The notes: generated from the sequence alone by a model not told the origin. A DNA stretch of 64,000 nucleotides from Shewanella woodyi ATCC 51908 (GCF_000019525.1 NC_010506.1:930001-994000); one strand, 5' to 3'. Positions 16,527 through 26,051 are shown, numbered from the stretch's first letter. Made by a program: numbers and translations.

Positions 16527-17435
16527 TTACCTATCTTGGCTTATAAAATAGCCCTCTTCGCATTGCCTTTGATAACAGGGCAAAATTACTCGGCCATCAA
16601 AGGGCGCTAGAACTTTTTTGCCCGATATTTTAGCCAATAACTGGCCCGCGTTAACTTGCTGAAGATTAACAAATCCCGGTTGCATCTCAAATATCTGATC
16701 TTTGTTGACCGCCTGACGATAACAGATGTTGGTTTTTAAGTATGAGTAGGGATGTGTGTGGCAGGATAGATAGTCGAATGCTTGCTGTACTTGTTTGCAA
16801 TCTTCTAGCATATCAAATAGATATAGATGATAGATTAAGGTATGAAATCCAAAATCAAAAGTAGATTGCTCTTGGTGCTGACCACATTCAACGATATGGC
16901 TGCTATTAAAATAGGGTGCAAACCATTTAGCTAAACACCCCTCTAAACTATCAATTATCCCCTCAATTACAGGTATGGGAGTTTGTTCAATAATTAGTTG
17001 TGGTGGTTTGTCTGCAACAAAGGACATAAACGGAGTGCCAGTTGATGACATTGAGTGAATATCGAGTAGATGCTTAGCGACATTTGAAGCTTGCTCATCG
17101 AGCAAATTTAGCATTAGTTGGCTTAGATGTTGTGCTGAGACTAACTCGTGATTTGTAGGCTCAGAGATAAGATTTGTCGCCGTAAAAGCGCGATTAAAGT
17201 CTTGGTCAACATAACGCACTTCTTGAACTGTGGCTTCTGGGTTCCCATGAATGACGACGATTCTCCCCTTTAAAGGTATTTTGGATGCTATGTTACTTAA
17301 AGCATCTATCGCCTTAAGGCCAACCAGTTCATTACCGTGAACAGCGGCTGTGACCACGAGTAATGAATTGGCGTTTTTTGCTGTTATATCTTGATATATA
17401 TAAGGTAATTTTTTCACAGTATTAATGTAAGCCAT
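16527..17435 (-). CDS. Succinylglutamate desuccinylase / aspartoacylase family hydrolase
   Basis: A zinc-dependent hydrolase of the AstE/ASPA type, which cleaves N-acyl groups from amino acids. Visible metal ligands are His33 and Glu36 in AVHGNE and a later His in LLDIHS (about residue 125); ECGQH near residue 190 would supply the catalytic Glu. Length of 302 residues is normal. It overlaps the end of the upstream ligase gene by 14 bases, so translation is coupled. Astacin-like arginine catabolism genes (astA, astB, astD) are not here, so it is unlikely to be AstE itself. The partner gene suggests a substrate made or used by a glutamate-amine ligase. Confidence 0.85.
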   Translation of the reverse strand: MAYINTVKKLPYIYQDITAKNANSLLVVTAAVHGNELVGLKAIDALSNIASKIPLKGRIVVIHGNPEATVQEVRYVDQDFNRAFTATNLISEPTNHELVSAQHLSQLMLNLLDEQASNVAKHLLDIHSMSSTGTPFMSFVADKPPQLIIEQTPIPVIEGIIDSLEGCLAKWFAPYFNSSHIVECGQHQEQSTFDFGFHTLIYHLYLFDMLEDCKQVQQAFDYLSCHTHPYSYLKTNICYRQAVNKDQIFEMQPGFVNLQQVNAGQLLAKISGKKVLAPFDGRVILPCYQRQCEEGYFISQDR

Positions 17436-19332
17436 CTAATAAACTACTGTACTCTTTAAATAGTTCAGCTTCAGTCATCATGCCCATTAAATGGCCATTA
17501 TCAACAACTGGCAGGGCACTAATAAGATTCTCACGCATTAACTTAATAGCTTCGCCTATTGAACCACGGGGAGTGATGGTGATAGGTTTTGCGTTCATCA
17601 CCTCTTTAACTGGGACTAAATGAACGTCACCGGAGCTGGCGTATCGACCATAGATATCTAGAATCTGTCGGTAAGATAGGACTCCTATCAGTTCACCTGA
17701 GTCAGACTCGACGGGTAGGTGCCTGACGTTATTCCAATGCATGATTTTAGCGGCTAAGTCGATGAGGTCGTCTCCTCTCACTGAGAAAATATTAGTCGAC
17801 ATGACCTGCTCTACAGATTTATAAGTCTCTTTTAGTGCTGACATCTCATCTTGTGTGACATCATCCCATAGGTGTAATGGTTTACCTGTGGCTTGTCGGT
17901 TATGCATGACTTGCACTAGTAACTTACTGCTTATTTTATGGTTATAGCCGTTTTCATGGATCTTTTCGAAGTTACGTAGCATCCATATGCTGCCATTCGT
18001 GCGCTTAGCGACTCGCTGCTCAATAATACCTATATACTTATCAATATCGGTTTGATCTATATTGGCTAGAGCTAATCCTTCACGAGCTACGGGGATTAAT
18101 TCACGCTCAATCAGTTCGGCACATGGGATCACCTCTCCATTAAACCAGACAATGTCGGTATTTAAAGAGCGCATAGATACATTGTCGAAATTCTTCTTGG
18201 CTGCGCTAAAGTCCATTATTTTTGTGACATCATCAAGCCTAGAGCCATAGCCATTCATTAAGCCTAAAAAGAATGCCATATTAGCAATCGCATCAACAAT
18301 AGTTGGGCCGGAAGGTAGTACTCTGTTTTCGATGCGCAAATGTGGAACATTGTTCTGTACACCGTAGCAAGGTCTATTCCAGCGATAAACCGTGCCATTG
18401 TGCATACACAAAGCATCTAGCTTGGGAACTTGACCTTGTTTTAGCTGTGCCATCGAATCAGTTTCGATATCGTTAGATATTAAGACTTTAAACTTGGATA
18501 TGTCCTCTTGGAATAGCTCTAAAACTGATGATTTTACCCACTGACTACCAAACCAAACTCTAGGTTCTGATTCTCGTAGGTTTAAGTTAGATTGACGAGT
18601 GTCTATCGCCTGTTGAAAAAGCGCTATACGTGTTTCGTGCCATAAACGCTTTCCCAATAATAGTGGGCTATTAGCGGCAATAGCTAATAGAGGAGCTGTT
18701 ATTGCTTGGGAGATATTGTAGTAGTGAGCAAAGTCTTGCTGCGATACCTGAAAATGAACTTGAAAGCTAGTATTGCATGCCTCTATTAATACATTGTCAT
18801 GGCTAAATGATAACTCATCCTGACCTCGGATATACAGCTTACAATCTTCGCCACGTTGCTGACCTAAAGTATCATTTAGGGCGAAGTACCTTGGCTGAGG
18901 AGTAAGGTTATCTAAAGTTAAATCACGGTAGCGTATGGTGGGTAAAATTCCGGTCGTGATCACTTCTCCGTTTTCAGCGGCAATATGCTTAAGTAGCTTC
19001 TTATATAACTCTTGTAACTGTTGTTCCGTTTTTGAGATGGCGTCTTTGGTAAATTCGTGGGGATCTAAGTTTGCTTCGAGGTTAAATAAAGCGAGTTCAT
19101 TGGTAAAACAGGGGTCGTTCATGCTCTCTAATAATGTCATTGCTAACGGCGCAGGATCCATATGCTCATCGACTAAAAAAAACTCCTGTTCAGCGCCTAT
19201 TCGGCTAATATCCTTTTCAAACATCTCCTTTTTAAGCATCTCTTCTAAAGCATGTACGTCTTTGATTAGCGACTTCATAAACATACGAATTTTATCTGGT
19301 GAGCTTTGTTGATTAACTTGTTGTTGCCCCAT
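17422..19332 (-). CDS. GCS2-type glutamate-cysteine-ligase-like protein with two CBS domains
   Basis: The 636-residue protein joins an ATP-dependent carboxylate-amine ligase to a sensor module. Residues 30-470 resemble glutamate-cysteine ligase family 2: GAEQEFFLVDEHMDPAP near the start carries the metal-binding Glu residues, SFQVHFQVS and LRIENRVLPSGPT are further family blocks. Residues from about 505 to the end are two CBS repeats (VMSTNIFSV...RHLPVESDSGELIGVLS and VMNAKPITI...ALPVVDNGHLMGMMTE), which usually bind adenine nucleotides and would tune the ligase. It is followed by a 14-base-overlapping aminoacylase-like gene. The true substrates are not evident, and a normal gshA role is only one possibility. 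Confidence 0.85.
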   Translation of the reverse strand: MGQQQVNQQSSPDKIRMFMKSLIKDVHALEEMLKKEMFEKDISRIGAEQEFFLVDEHMDPAPLAMTLLESMNDPCFTNELALFNLEANLDPHEFTKDAISKTEQQLQELYKKLLKHIAAENGEVITTGILPTIRYRDLTLDNLTPQPRYFALNDTLGQQRGEDCKLYIRGQDELSFSHDNVLIEACNTSFQVHFQVSQQDFAHYYNISQAITAPLLAIAANSPLLLGKRLWHETRIALFQQAIDTRQSNLNLRESEPRVWFGSQWVKSSVLELFQEDISKFKVLISNDIETDSMAQLKQGQVPKLDALCMHNGTVYRWNRPCYGVQNNVPHLRIENRVLPSGPTIVDAIANMAFFLGLMNGYGSRLDDVTKIMDFSAAKKNFDNVSMRSLNTDIVWFNGEVIPCAELIERELIPVAREGLALANIDQTDIDKYIGIIEQRVAKRTNGSIWMLRNFEKIHENGYNHKISSKLLVQVMHNRQATGKPLHLWDDVTQDEMSALKETYKSVEQVMSTNIFSVRGDDLIDLAAKIMHWNNVRHLPVESDSGELIGVLSYRQILDIYGRYASSGDVHLVPVKEVMNAKPITITPRGSIGEAIKLMRENLISALPVVDNGHLMGMMTEAELFKEYSSLLDGLH

Positions 19333-19561
19333 AAGCCAGTACCTCTACTCGATTTATTACTACTTACTTATATACGAACATTTATCAAGCTACAGTAGAT
19401 TTGGCTGAACTTCAACAGCACTAAAGAGCTAGTACCTGTATCTCAGTTTGTCTTGAGTTGTTAGTACCCATTAGTGTTCGATTGTTAGTTAAATAATCTT
19501 GTGGTGGGGGTGGTGGCTGTGTGGGTAATCTAAAAAGTTGAATGGATATCTTTAAACTCTG

Positions 19562-20731
19562 TTAGCTTTGTGCAGCTTTTTTCTCTGCATACATCTTATG
19601 GTCTGCACTGGATACTAATGAGTCTACATTCTTGCCATCGGCTGGGTAGATAGCAGCGCCCATGCTAGCACCCAATTTGAAATCGATACCGTCTATGGCA
19701 AAGGGCATCTTGATTCGATTTTTTAATAGCTCAGACAGATGCTCTAGCTCAGCTTTATCTGTGACGTTTTTGATTAGCACGCAAAACTCATCGCCTCCCA
19801 TACGACAGACAAGGTCTGTTTCCCTTGTGCAGCTAGTGATCCGTTTTGCTATCTCTTGAAGTACCCAATCCCCATATTGATGGCCGTAGGTATCATTGAT
19901 AGGTTTGAATTTGTCTAGATCTACATAGATGAGGCCAAATATGCCACCAAAGTTTTTGGCTCTGTTCTCTATTTTTACCGCTTCCTCCTCAAATTTACGT
20001 CGATTTGCTAATCCGGTTAACTCATCATGGTGTGCTTGGTGCTCTATCACTTCTTGCATCTCTATCATCTCAAGCATTTGATCTTTTAAGGTGATGCTGT
20101 AGACCACTTCATTGAGTGCACTTTTAGACATCTCGATTGATTTACGGCTCATCAATAAAACCCCGAACAGTAAGAAAAAAGATGAGAAAGCGATGACTCC
20201 CTGACTATGATCATCGAAGCGAGTGAGTGCATGAAGCAGGATCGAGGGCAGGATCAGTATGCCGTAAGCGATATAGTACTCGGGAAAGCTAATGTTACTT
20301 ATTAAAATAATCGCGAATAAGCAGATTAAAAATATATAGTAAAGCTGTACATGATCCAGCGGTACATCGTTTAAGAGTGTGAAGGGGCTAAGGGAGAATA
20401 ATAGTCCAATAAATAGACCGAAATAAAAGCGTTGAGTGAGCTTTTTTTTAAGTGCTGGGTAGTCTGCATTTTCGGAGACGAGTGTATTGCCTTCTTTATC
20501 TATTAAGTAGATGGCAACAATAGTAATTGCAAAAACACTTTGCCAAATTGCTAATAAAATCAATGATGAGTCTAGGTAAGTTTGATAACTCGACAGTATC
20601 AATGAAGCCATGAGCAGTAGTGGTGAGTTTTTAATACTTTGGCTAAAATAAATGGCGATTCGCGCCGTATAGACACGATTTTCGAACTCATTAACAGGTG
20701 AAGATAGTAATAAAAATAGCTTTTTTTTCAT
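19562..20731 (-). CDS. Membrane-bound GGDEF diguanylate cyclase
   Basis: The 389-residue protein has about six membrane segments in residues 20-205, then a GGDEF domain. The domain begins DELTGLANRR, carries the intact catalytic GGDEF (about residue 312) and has an RETD inhibitory site exactly five residues before it, so it should make cyclic di-GMP and be product-inhibited. The membrane part is not a named sensor family that I recognise and presumably sets the response to an unknown signal. It is a single-gene unit. Confidence 0.92.
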   Translation of the reverse strand: MKKKLFLLLSSPVNEFENRVYTARIAIYFSQSIKNSPLLLMASLILSSYQTYLDSSLILLAIWQSVFAITIVAIYLIDKEGNTLVSENADYPALKKKLTQRFYFGLFIGLLFSLSPFTLLNDVPLDHVQLYYIFLICLFAIILISNISFPEYYIAYGILILPSILLHALTRFDDHSQGVIAFSSFFLLFGVLLMSRKSIEMSKSALNEVVYSITLKDQMLEMIEMQEVIEHQAHHDELTGLANRRKFEEEAVKIENRAKNFGGIFGLIYVDLDKFKPINDTYGHQYGDWVLQEIAKRITSCTRETDLVCRMGGDEFCVLIKNVTDKAELEHLSELLKNRIKMPFAIDGIDFKLGASMGAAIYPADGKNVDSLVSSADHKMYAEKKAAQS

Positions 20732-21099
20732 TGTACTTATATCGCCAATTTTTAGATACGTAATACTGTTAGCCGCAATATTTAATTATAGGTCTTTTAG
20801 GACAAGCGATGATTGAAAAGTCTGGGTGATCAGAAAGATAACCTCTTTATTTATTAAGACTATATACCTAAATAACTGAGAAATGGAGGTTTCATAGAAG
20901 ATTTAGATTATTTCATTTATGAATATCCCCTCATAATCATCGAGCATTAGATCTGTTATCCAAACCCAGCCCACTGTTTATGGGCTTTCTCGATCATCTT
21001 GGTGAAAAATAGATGAGTTTACATTTTGATGAGATTTGTAGTTCTGATCGCCAAGGTCTATGTTGAGTTAGGCTGAATTGGTTAATTCAAGGGGAAATT
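20732..21099. other. Intergenic region between divergent genes
   Basis: About 370 AT-rich bases between the cyclase gene (minus) and the secreted CxxC protein (plus). Both promoters should be here. I see a weak hairpin (AGCCCA-ctgttta-TGGGCT at about 20969-20987) but no recognisable operator, RNA gene or open frame. Confidence 0.5.
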
Positions 21100-22377
21100 A
21101 TGAGAGTGTTAGTGACCGTGATGAGCTTAATCTGGATGCTGACTTACGACCTTAATGCTTATGCGGGTAGTTTGTCAGCGGAGCAGGTGAATGGAGTTTA
21201 TGATCTAGCTAAGCCAGAACGCAGCGCAGCTGGTCAGACTCAGGAGTTGTTAATACAGTTAGGTGAGCATCAGGGAAAAACCGTTATTGCGACAGCGGGC
21301 TGTGAACGATGCCCACCAGCTATCTACTCTTTGATGAAGCAGGAATCTAGTGAGCTTCAACGTGCTGTATTTTTTAATAGTATGGGGGTTTACCTGATTA
21401 GCTATGATGACAACACCTTAGTTTCAGTGATGGCCGATGGTTTATTGGGTAAAAAAGTTTGGCAAAAAATCGCCTACATCAATGTGTACCGCAAACGGGG
21501 AACCCCAGGGATAGAGCTTGCCGCCGCGAAAACATTTGTTATCTCAGAGTCGAAGCGGATGATAACGGGCGAAGGTGTTGAGAAAGTTGCCGTGACAGGG
21601 GGGAGTGGACATTATTACAGCGCCGCAAGATATCAGATAAATGGCACTAGCTATGATCAGTTTGCGTTAACCGTTGAGGCGGAGAAGGCCGTTTTACTTG
21701 AAGGTGACAAATGTCGCTCTTGTACCTCTGATCGCTTTATCTATGAGCCTGAATTAAGTTTAGCGATTGGTAAACCTGTGTATGAGATGGGTCATATGGG
21801 TCGCTTTATTATAGAGGAATCGAAAGGTGTGTTCCTGTATGCCAAGGCTAAGTTAGGTAAAGCTTTGTGGGGGAAAAACAGCCATTTTAACCTATTTGCC
21901 CAAGATCCTATCTATGTACGAACGATCAGCTCAGATAAAAATATGCAGCAGGAAATTGATAGTCAATTAGCAAGCTATGCTCAGTTGGCTAAAAATGCCG
22001 TGGATGAGCACTATCGTCAGCAAGATGCTGAGCGAACGGCAAGTAATGAGTTACCCATGCAGGGACTTAAAGATGAAAAACTTCAACAGCAGGTATTAAA
22101 TGCTGCAAAGCAGAGGGCTGATAAAGAGTCCTGGAATGAGTCGATACTCAATGCTTACATTCGAGGTAATGATTGGACGATTTTGCGCAATAAACTAACA
22201 GGGATCCAGACAGGGCGTTATATTGCAGGTGTGATCGTGATGCAAAGAGAAGATGGTCTATGCAGCTACCAATCTGTGCACTTTGCTCAACAATATAATG
22301 GTGCCGATTATCAGCAAGCCTATGTTTACAGTATCGACTCAGGGCAGGAGAAACTCGATTGCAGCAAGGTAAAATAA
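21100..22377 (+). CDS. Secreted protein with paired CxxC motifs, unknown function
   Basis: The 425-residue product has a signal peptide ending near NAYAGS (about residue 23). Two similar blocks follow: one with AGCERCPPAIYS and one with GDKCRSCTSDRFIYEPE, each a CxxC, which suggests an internal duplication and either metal binding or a redox disulphide. The segment 285-345 is a charged, probably helical region. The C-terminal part has two more cysteines. I do not recognise a family. AAGGGGA precedes the ATG and a terminator follows immediately. Confidence 0.65.
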   Translation: MRVLVTVMSLIWMLTYDLNAYAGSLSAEQVNGVYDLAKPERSAAGQTQELLIQLGEHQGKTVIATAGCERCPPAIYSLMKQESSELQRAVFFNSMGVYLISYDDNTLVSVMADGLLGKKVWQKIAYINVYRKRGTPGIELAAAKTFVISESKRMITGEGVEKVAVTGGSGHYYSAARYQINGTSYDQFALTVEAEKAVLLEGDKCRSCTSDRFIYEPELSLAIGKPVYEMGHMGRFIIEESKGVFLYAKAKLGKALWGKNSHFNLFAQDPIYVRTISSDKNMQQEIDSQLASYAQLAKNAVDEHYRQQDAERTASNELPMQGLKDEKLQQQVLNAAKQRADKESWNESILNAYIRGNDWTILRNKLTGIQTGRYIAGVIVMQREDGLCSYQSVHFAQQYNGADYQQAYVYSIDSGQEKLDCSKVK

Positions 22378-22383
22378 CTAGGG

Positions 22384-22411
22384 AAAAAACCGAATTTAGC
22401 TTCGGCTTTTT
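22384..22411 (+). terminator. Bidirectional terminator
   Basis: AAAAAACCGAA-TTTAGC-TTCGGCTTTTT forms a stem with A- and T-runs, placed between converging genes ending at 22377 and 22441. Confidence 0.85.
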
Positions 22412-22440
22412 CATGGGCAATATGAGACGGGAGTTACTGT

Positions 22441-22884
22441 TTAATCAAATACGTAGGGGCAAGCTGAGTAGTGGTTAAAGGCATCGTCCCAGCGTCTAAC
22501 ATCATTTGCACGTCGCCAGCGAGAGTGCCAGAACTCCATCATACAAGTTCCGCTATCTAGCTGGATTAGCAGTGTATCTTGTTCTTTTACTTGATCATAA
22601 GGCGGGTAGTCTCTACTACTTCCCCAGGTGATACCGCCGCGGCTATCTGCCCAGTATTGCCAAAAAGCATCTAAGCTCAGCCACTGTGCTTGTGATGCTT
22701 GCCATGCTCTTTCCTGACCAGCGATTAGCTTTACTTGGCCGTTTGTCGCTTGAGCGTCTTTTACCTGTGCACTGCTTTCTGTGATGATCTTTTTAGTGTC
22801 ATCGGCATTGGCCACCCCACTGCTGAACAGCATACAGAGGCTTGTGAATAGAAAGGCGAATGTCATAGTCAATTGTCGAGTCAT
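22441..22884 (-). CDS. Exported protein, unknown function
   Basis: The 147-residue protein starts with a signal peptide (MTRQLTMTFAFLFTSLCMLF, cleavage probably after VANA at about residue 27). The mature domain is tryptophan-rich (LDAFWQYWADSRGGITWG, MEFWHSRWRRANDVRRW) with two cysteines that could form a disulphide. I do not recognise the family. GGGAGAA lies just upstream of the ATG. Confidence 0.65.
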   Translation of the reverse strand: MTRQLTMTFAFLFTSLCMLFSSGVANADDTKKIITESSAQVKDAQATNGQVKLIAGQERAWQASQAQWLSLDAFWQYWADSRGGITWGSSRDYPPYDQVKEQDTLLIQLDSGTCMMEFWHSRWRRANDVRRWDDAFNHYSACPYVFD

Positions 22885-22995
22885 CTCTGTTCTCCCGCTT
22901 TTTGAGTATCTATATTGAATTGATAAGACCCTCTAACTCGAAGAACTATTTCGAAGATCTATTTGATGAAGAGTAAAACTAATTCAGTTCTGGTT

Positions 22996-23910
22996 TTAAT
23001 TTGATTCAATCGCGGCTGAATCTCTGGCTGTATCCTCTTTGTGAAACAACCAATTAATTCCCAACCGATAACTATCTGTACTGTTGGCCGCATGGGTCCC
23101 ACCATCGATAGTGAATACCTTAACATCCCAAGGCGCATCGTTACGATTTTGCCACTCTTTAGACCAATCCATAGCATTGTCTCTGGAGTAGCCACGATCA
23201 TGTGAGCCTGAGGTGAGGATAAGGGATAAATCATCCCTGTTTGCTGAATTGGGTGTCGAGAAGAAACGCTCGCGCCCAGGTTTTATCGAAGGGTTGCTGG
23301 CGATATGTCCCCAAAAAAGATCAGGCTTAGTGAAAGCGCTATATAAAACCATATAACCCCCTCGACTTTGACCAAAGAGCACTCGCTTATTGGGATCGGT
23401 CTGATAGCGGCTTTCGATATCAGGTATTAGTTCAGTTTCTAGAAATTGCTGAAACTTGGGGGCACCACCTTGGTTAGGTTTAGCATCTACAGCGGGAGCG
23501 CTAAAGTCATAACCTCTTTTATTGATGCTGGGATCAAATGAGCCGTAGGCGATACCGACTATGATAGCTTCCGGTAGTTTATCGTCGTATTGAAGGAATA
23601 GGTGGTTGGTCGCTAGGATGGGAAATAGAGAATCTCCATCCAATAGGTAGACTACTGGATATTGTTTACTCTTATTCTCATCATAGCCCTCGGGAAGTCG
23701 AACATAGATATGAAATGGACGGCCTACGGATTCAGATTCTAGTTTGAAATAGTCACCTGCCAGAGCTGGTAAAAAATTCAGGGGTACTAAGCTGTTTATG
23801 TCAGTGGAACTGGAGGTCTCTTTAACTGTACTGCTACAGCCTACTGTAGAGAGAGAACTGACACTGAAAGCAATGGCAAGCAGGTACTGTTTAGCTGATA
23901 TCCATTTCAT
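22996..23910 (-). CDS. Esterase-D-type alpha/beta hydrolase, lipoprotein
   Basis: The 304-residue protein has a lipobox (STVGC, Cys at about residue 25), so it should be membrane-anchored outside the cytoplasm. The remainder matches the putative esterase fold of PF00756: VYLLDGDSLFP, the nucleophile elbow GQSRGG (Ser at about 181), and a late DGGTHAAN with the catalytic His. Relatives hydrolyse siderophore esters, S-formylglutathione or other small esters. The substrate is not evident. AAGGA precedes the ATG. Confidence 0.82.
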   Translation of the reverse strand: MKWISAKQYLLAIAFSVSSLSTVGCSSTVKETSSSTDINSLVPLNFLPALAGDYFKLESESVGRPFHIYVRLPEGYDENKSKQYPVVYLLDGDSLFPILATNHLFLQYDDKLPEAIIVGIAYGSFDPSINKRGYDFSAPAVDAKPNQGGAPKFQQFLETELIPDIESRYQTDPNKRVLFGQSRGGYMVLYSAFTKPDLFWGHIASNPSIKPGRERFFSTPNSANRDDLSLILTSGSHDRGYSRDNAMDWSKEWQNRNDAPWDVKVFTIDGGTHAANSTDSYRLGINWLFHKEDTARDSAAIESN

Positions 23911-24020
23911 TTTTAGTCCTTGTACTGGGGAAAGTACTGTTAAGCTTAAAATTTATCTCCTTTAAAATCATACGGACTAATGCTGAGAGAATAAAGGGAT
24001 TGCTCATAAAGCTAACGGGG

Positions 24021-24437
24021 TTAACTGCGAGAGCTTGTATATCTTGGCGCATTGTCTTTAATATTCAGCCACCTTAACTGGTTGCTTGTATGTATATGGT
24101 ATTGAGGAGCAACGAGATTTGGGTCGTCCAGTGATGCAATACTTAAGGTGTAATATTGGGGATGCCCAATATCGCGAAAGCTGATACTTGTCCCACAGTT
24201 AGGGCAGAATCCACGTCTGGTTGTCTCCGATGAGGCGTACTCTTTTGGTGTACTGCTGGATAACCAATTTACCTGTTCTATTCGAAAATCCATCCAGCTT
24301 GCCACTACTGCGCCAGTACTTTTCTGGCAGAGGCTACAATGGCAATGATCGGCATCGAAGGGCATGGCTGTTATGCTGTATCTGAGGCTTCTGCAGAGGC
24401 AGCCGCCCTCTATTATTACCTCACTGTCCTGCTCCAT
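24021..24437 (-). CDS. GFA (CENP-V) family zinc protein
   Basis: The protein of about 138 residues has the zinc ligands of the glutathione-dependent formaldehyde-activating enzyme fold: GGCLC, CHCSLCQKSTGA and FCPNCGTS. Such proteins bind two zinc ions and most are of unknown substrate; involvement in formaldehyde adduct chemistry is a family-level guess. I take the ATG at 24437 (MEQDSEVIIEGGCLC), because an earlier start at 24509 would add 24 residues unlike the family. It stands alone. Confidence 0.85.
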   Translation of the reverse strand: MEQDSEVIIEGGCLCRSLRYSITAMPFDADHCHCSLCQKSTGAVVASWMDFRIEQVNWLSSSTPKEYASSETTRRGFCPNCGTSISFRDIGHPQYYTLSIASLDDPNLVAPQYHIHTSNQLRWLNIKDNAPRYTSSRS

Positions 24438-24556
24438 AATCCCTATTCCGTTCTTTTCGGTAATGACTTGAATTAACACTAACCTAGCAGCTCCAACTAT
24501 CCCTGTCATTGCGCTTTTATCTTCCTCTGTTTTCGATAGGAGGTGCTATTTGTTCT

Positions 24557-24599
24557 CATATGTCAACAATTTGTTGGTCTTGGAGCCATATATCAACAA
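24557..24599. promoter_or_regulatory. Direct repeat CATATRTCAACAA, possible operator
   Basis: CATATGTCAACAA (24557-24569) and CATATATCAACAA (24587-24599) lie exactly 30 bases apart, three helical turns, between the divergent GFA and hydrolase genes. The first runs into an inverted CAACAATTTGTTG. A regulator binding site is plausible. Confidence 0.4.
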
Positions 24600-24689
24600 A
24601 TGAGAGTCCATTATGATCTGTTTCGATTAAATGTGTTGAATATGTTGGGGTTATTTGTAGTCAAATGTTGGGACCCCTAAAAAGGATAA

Positions 24690-25730
24690 ATGATGAATAA
24701 AACAAAGATATCGATTCTTGCTACCGTTCTCGCTTCAGTGATGAGCACGCCGTTTTCAGTTTCTGCTGAAGAGTCGTTTAATACAGGTAAAAATGCAGTT
24801 AATTTTTTAAGTGAAAATGTTCGTATTTCGGGGAACCTATATCTACCTGATAACTACAGCGCTAATGGTAGCTTCCCTGCGATCGTGGTGATCACTCCTG
24901 CCAGTGGCGTGAAAGAGCAGACTGCAGGCATATATGCAAAAAAGCTCGCCGATAAAGGCTATGTGACGCTGGCTTTCGACCATAGAAGTTACGGTGAAAG
25001 TGGCGGGATGCCAAGGGGGATGGAGAACGCTCCGATGAAGGTAGAGGATATTAAAAATGCCATCAGCTTTATTCGCACTGTTGCTGGTGTTGATATCGAG
25101 CGTATCGGCGAGCTGGGGTTATGTTCTGGTGCGGGCTATAGCTTGCAAACGGCTCAGATGGATGGTCGTATCGATTCTGTGGCTACCGTGAGCGGTTTCG
25201 TTGATTTTATTGATTACGGTCTAAGTGGTGCAACGCAATATCAGAACGGCTTAAGCGGAGATAAGATTGAGCAGTTTCAGACGCAGATCCAGTGGGCCAG
25301 TGAGGCTCGCCAGCGTTACTTTGAAACAGGAGAGGTGATGTACGTCGATGGTATCCCCCCTAAAAGTGAGCGTTTAGGGATATTTTGGGATCGCGCTGCC
25401 GATTATTATCTCAACCCTGAGCGAGGAGGGGCGGTGGCGACTTATAGTCCGATGCGGGCAGCCATGTCTCTGGATACTCGTTACTTCTTTAATCCAACCG
25501 AGCATATGGAGTTAATGCGAGGGAAGCCTTTTTTAGCGATTGTTGGTACTGAAGCTCTGTCGGCACAATTTAGCGAAGTGGCGGTTGAGCGTTCAAAGAA
25601 GGCGGGTGGAGAAGCTGAGTTATTTAAGGTGAAAGGTGCGCAGCACTTTGATCTTTATGATAAGCATAAATATGTCAATCAAGCGGTTGATAAGTTAGAT
25701 AGCTTCTATCGAACGACACTCAAAAGATAG
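24690..25730 (+). CDS. Secreted alpha/beta hydrolase with a Cys-type nucleophile elbow
   Basis: The 346-residue protein has a signal peptide (cleavage after VSAEES region, about residue 26) and an alpha/beta hydrolase domain related to dienelactone hydrolases and the YcjY group: AFDHRSYGESGG, VDIERIGELGLCSGAGYS, and the late QHFDLYD histidine. The nucleophile position reads G-L-C-S-G, so the nucleophile is probably Cys at about residue 145 unless the register is shifted to the following Ser. The start could be either of two adjacent ATGs (24690 or 24693); AAGGA spacing favours the second. A terminator follows at 25760. Confidence 0.8.
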   Translation: MMNKTKISILATVLASVMSTPFSVSAEESFNTGKNAVNFLSENVRISGNLYLPDNYSANGSFPAIVVITPASGVKEQTAGIYAKKLADKGYVTLAFDHRSYGESGGMPRGMENAPMKVEDIKNAISFIRTVAGVDIERIGELGLCSGAGYSLQTAQMDGRIDSVATVSGFVDFIDYGLSGATQYQNGLSGDKIEQFQTQIQWASEARQRYFETGEVMYVDGIPPKSERLGIFWDRAADYYLNPERGGAVATYSPMRAAMSLDTRYFFNPTEHMELMRGKPFLAIVGTEALSAQFSEVAVERSKKAGGEAELFKVKGAQHFDLYDKHKYVNQAVDKLDSFYRTTLKR

Positions 25731-25759
25731 GTTAACCTCTTGATGGCATAACCTAAGAT

Positions 25760-25791
25760 ACAGGCAAGTGGGCTAACTGTTTGCCTGTTTT
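25760..25791 (+). terminator. Terminator of the hydrolase gene
   Basis: ACAGGCAA and TTGCCTGT form an 8-bp stem followed by TTTTAT, 30 bases after the stop. Confidence 0.75.
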
Positions 25792-26051
25792 ATCTAGATG
25801 ATAAAGCGCTATGGGGTTATCTTGTTTAAAAACTTGCCATAAGATGAATATTTATTCTTGACTCAAATTCAAATCGGGATTATTTTTTCGCGCGATGTTT
25901 TTTCCAAAGGGGGATTATGCGAATCACAACTTTTGTTTGTTGACGATATCTCCATAATAAAGCAGCAATAAGTTTAGAGTGAGTCTGGACCTCATCTCTA
26001 AGTCTTGTAATTAATTTGCCATTTTGGCTCTATTAAAAAGGACCTTAGCGC

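Noticed and set aside
16527..17435. Assignment as astE of arginine catabolism
   Set aside because: No astA, astB or astD nearby, and the gene overlaps a GCS2-CBS ligase; family-level call is safer.
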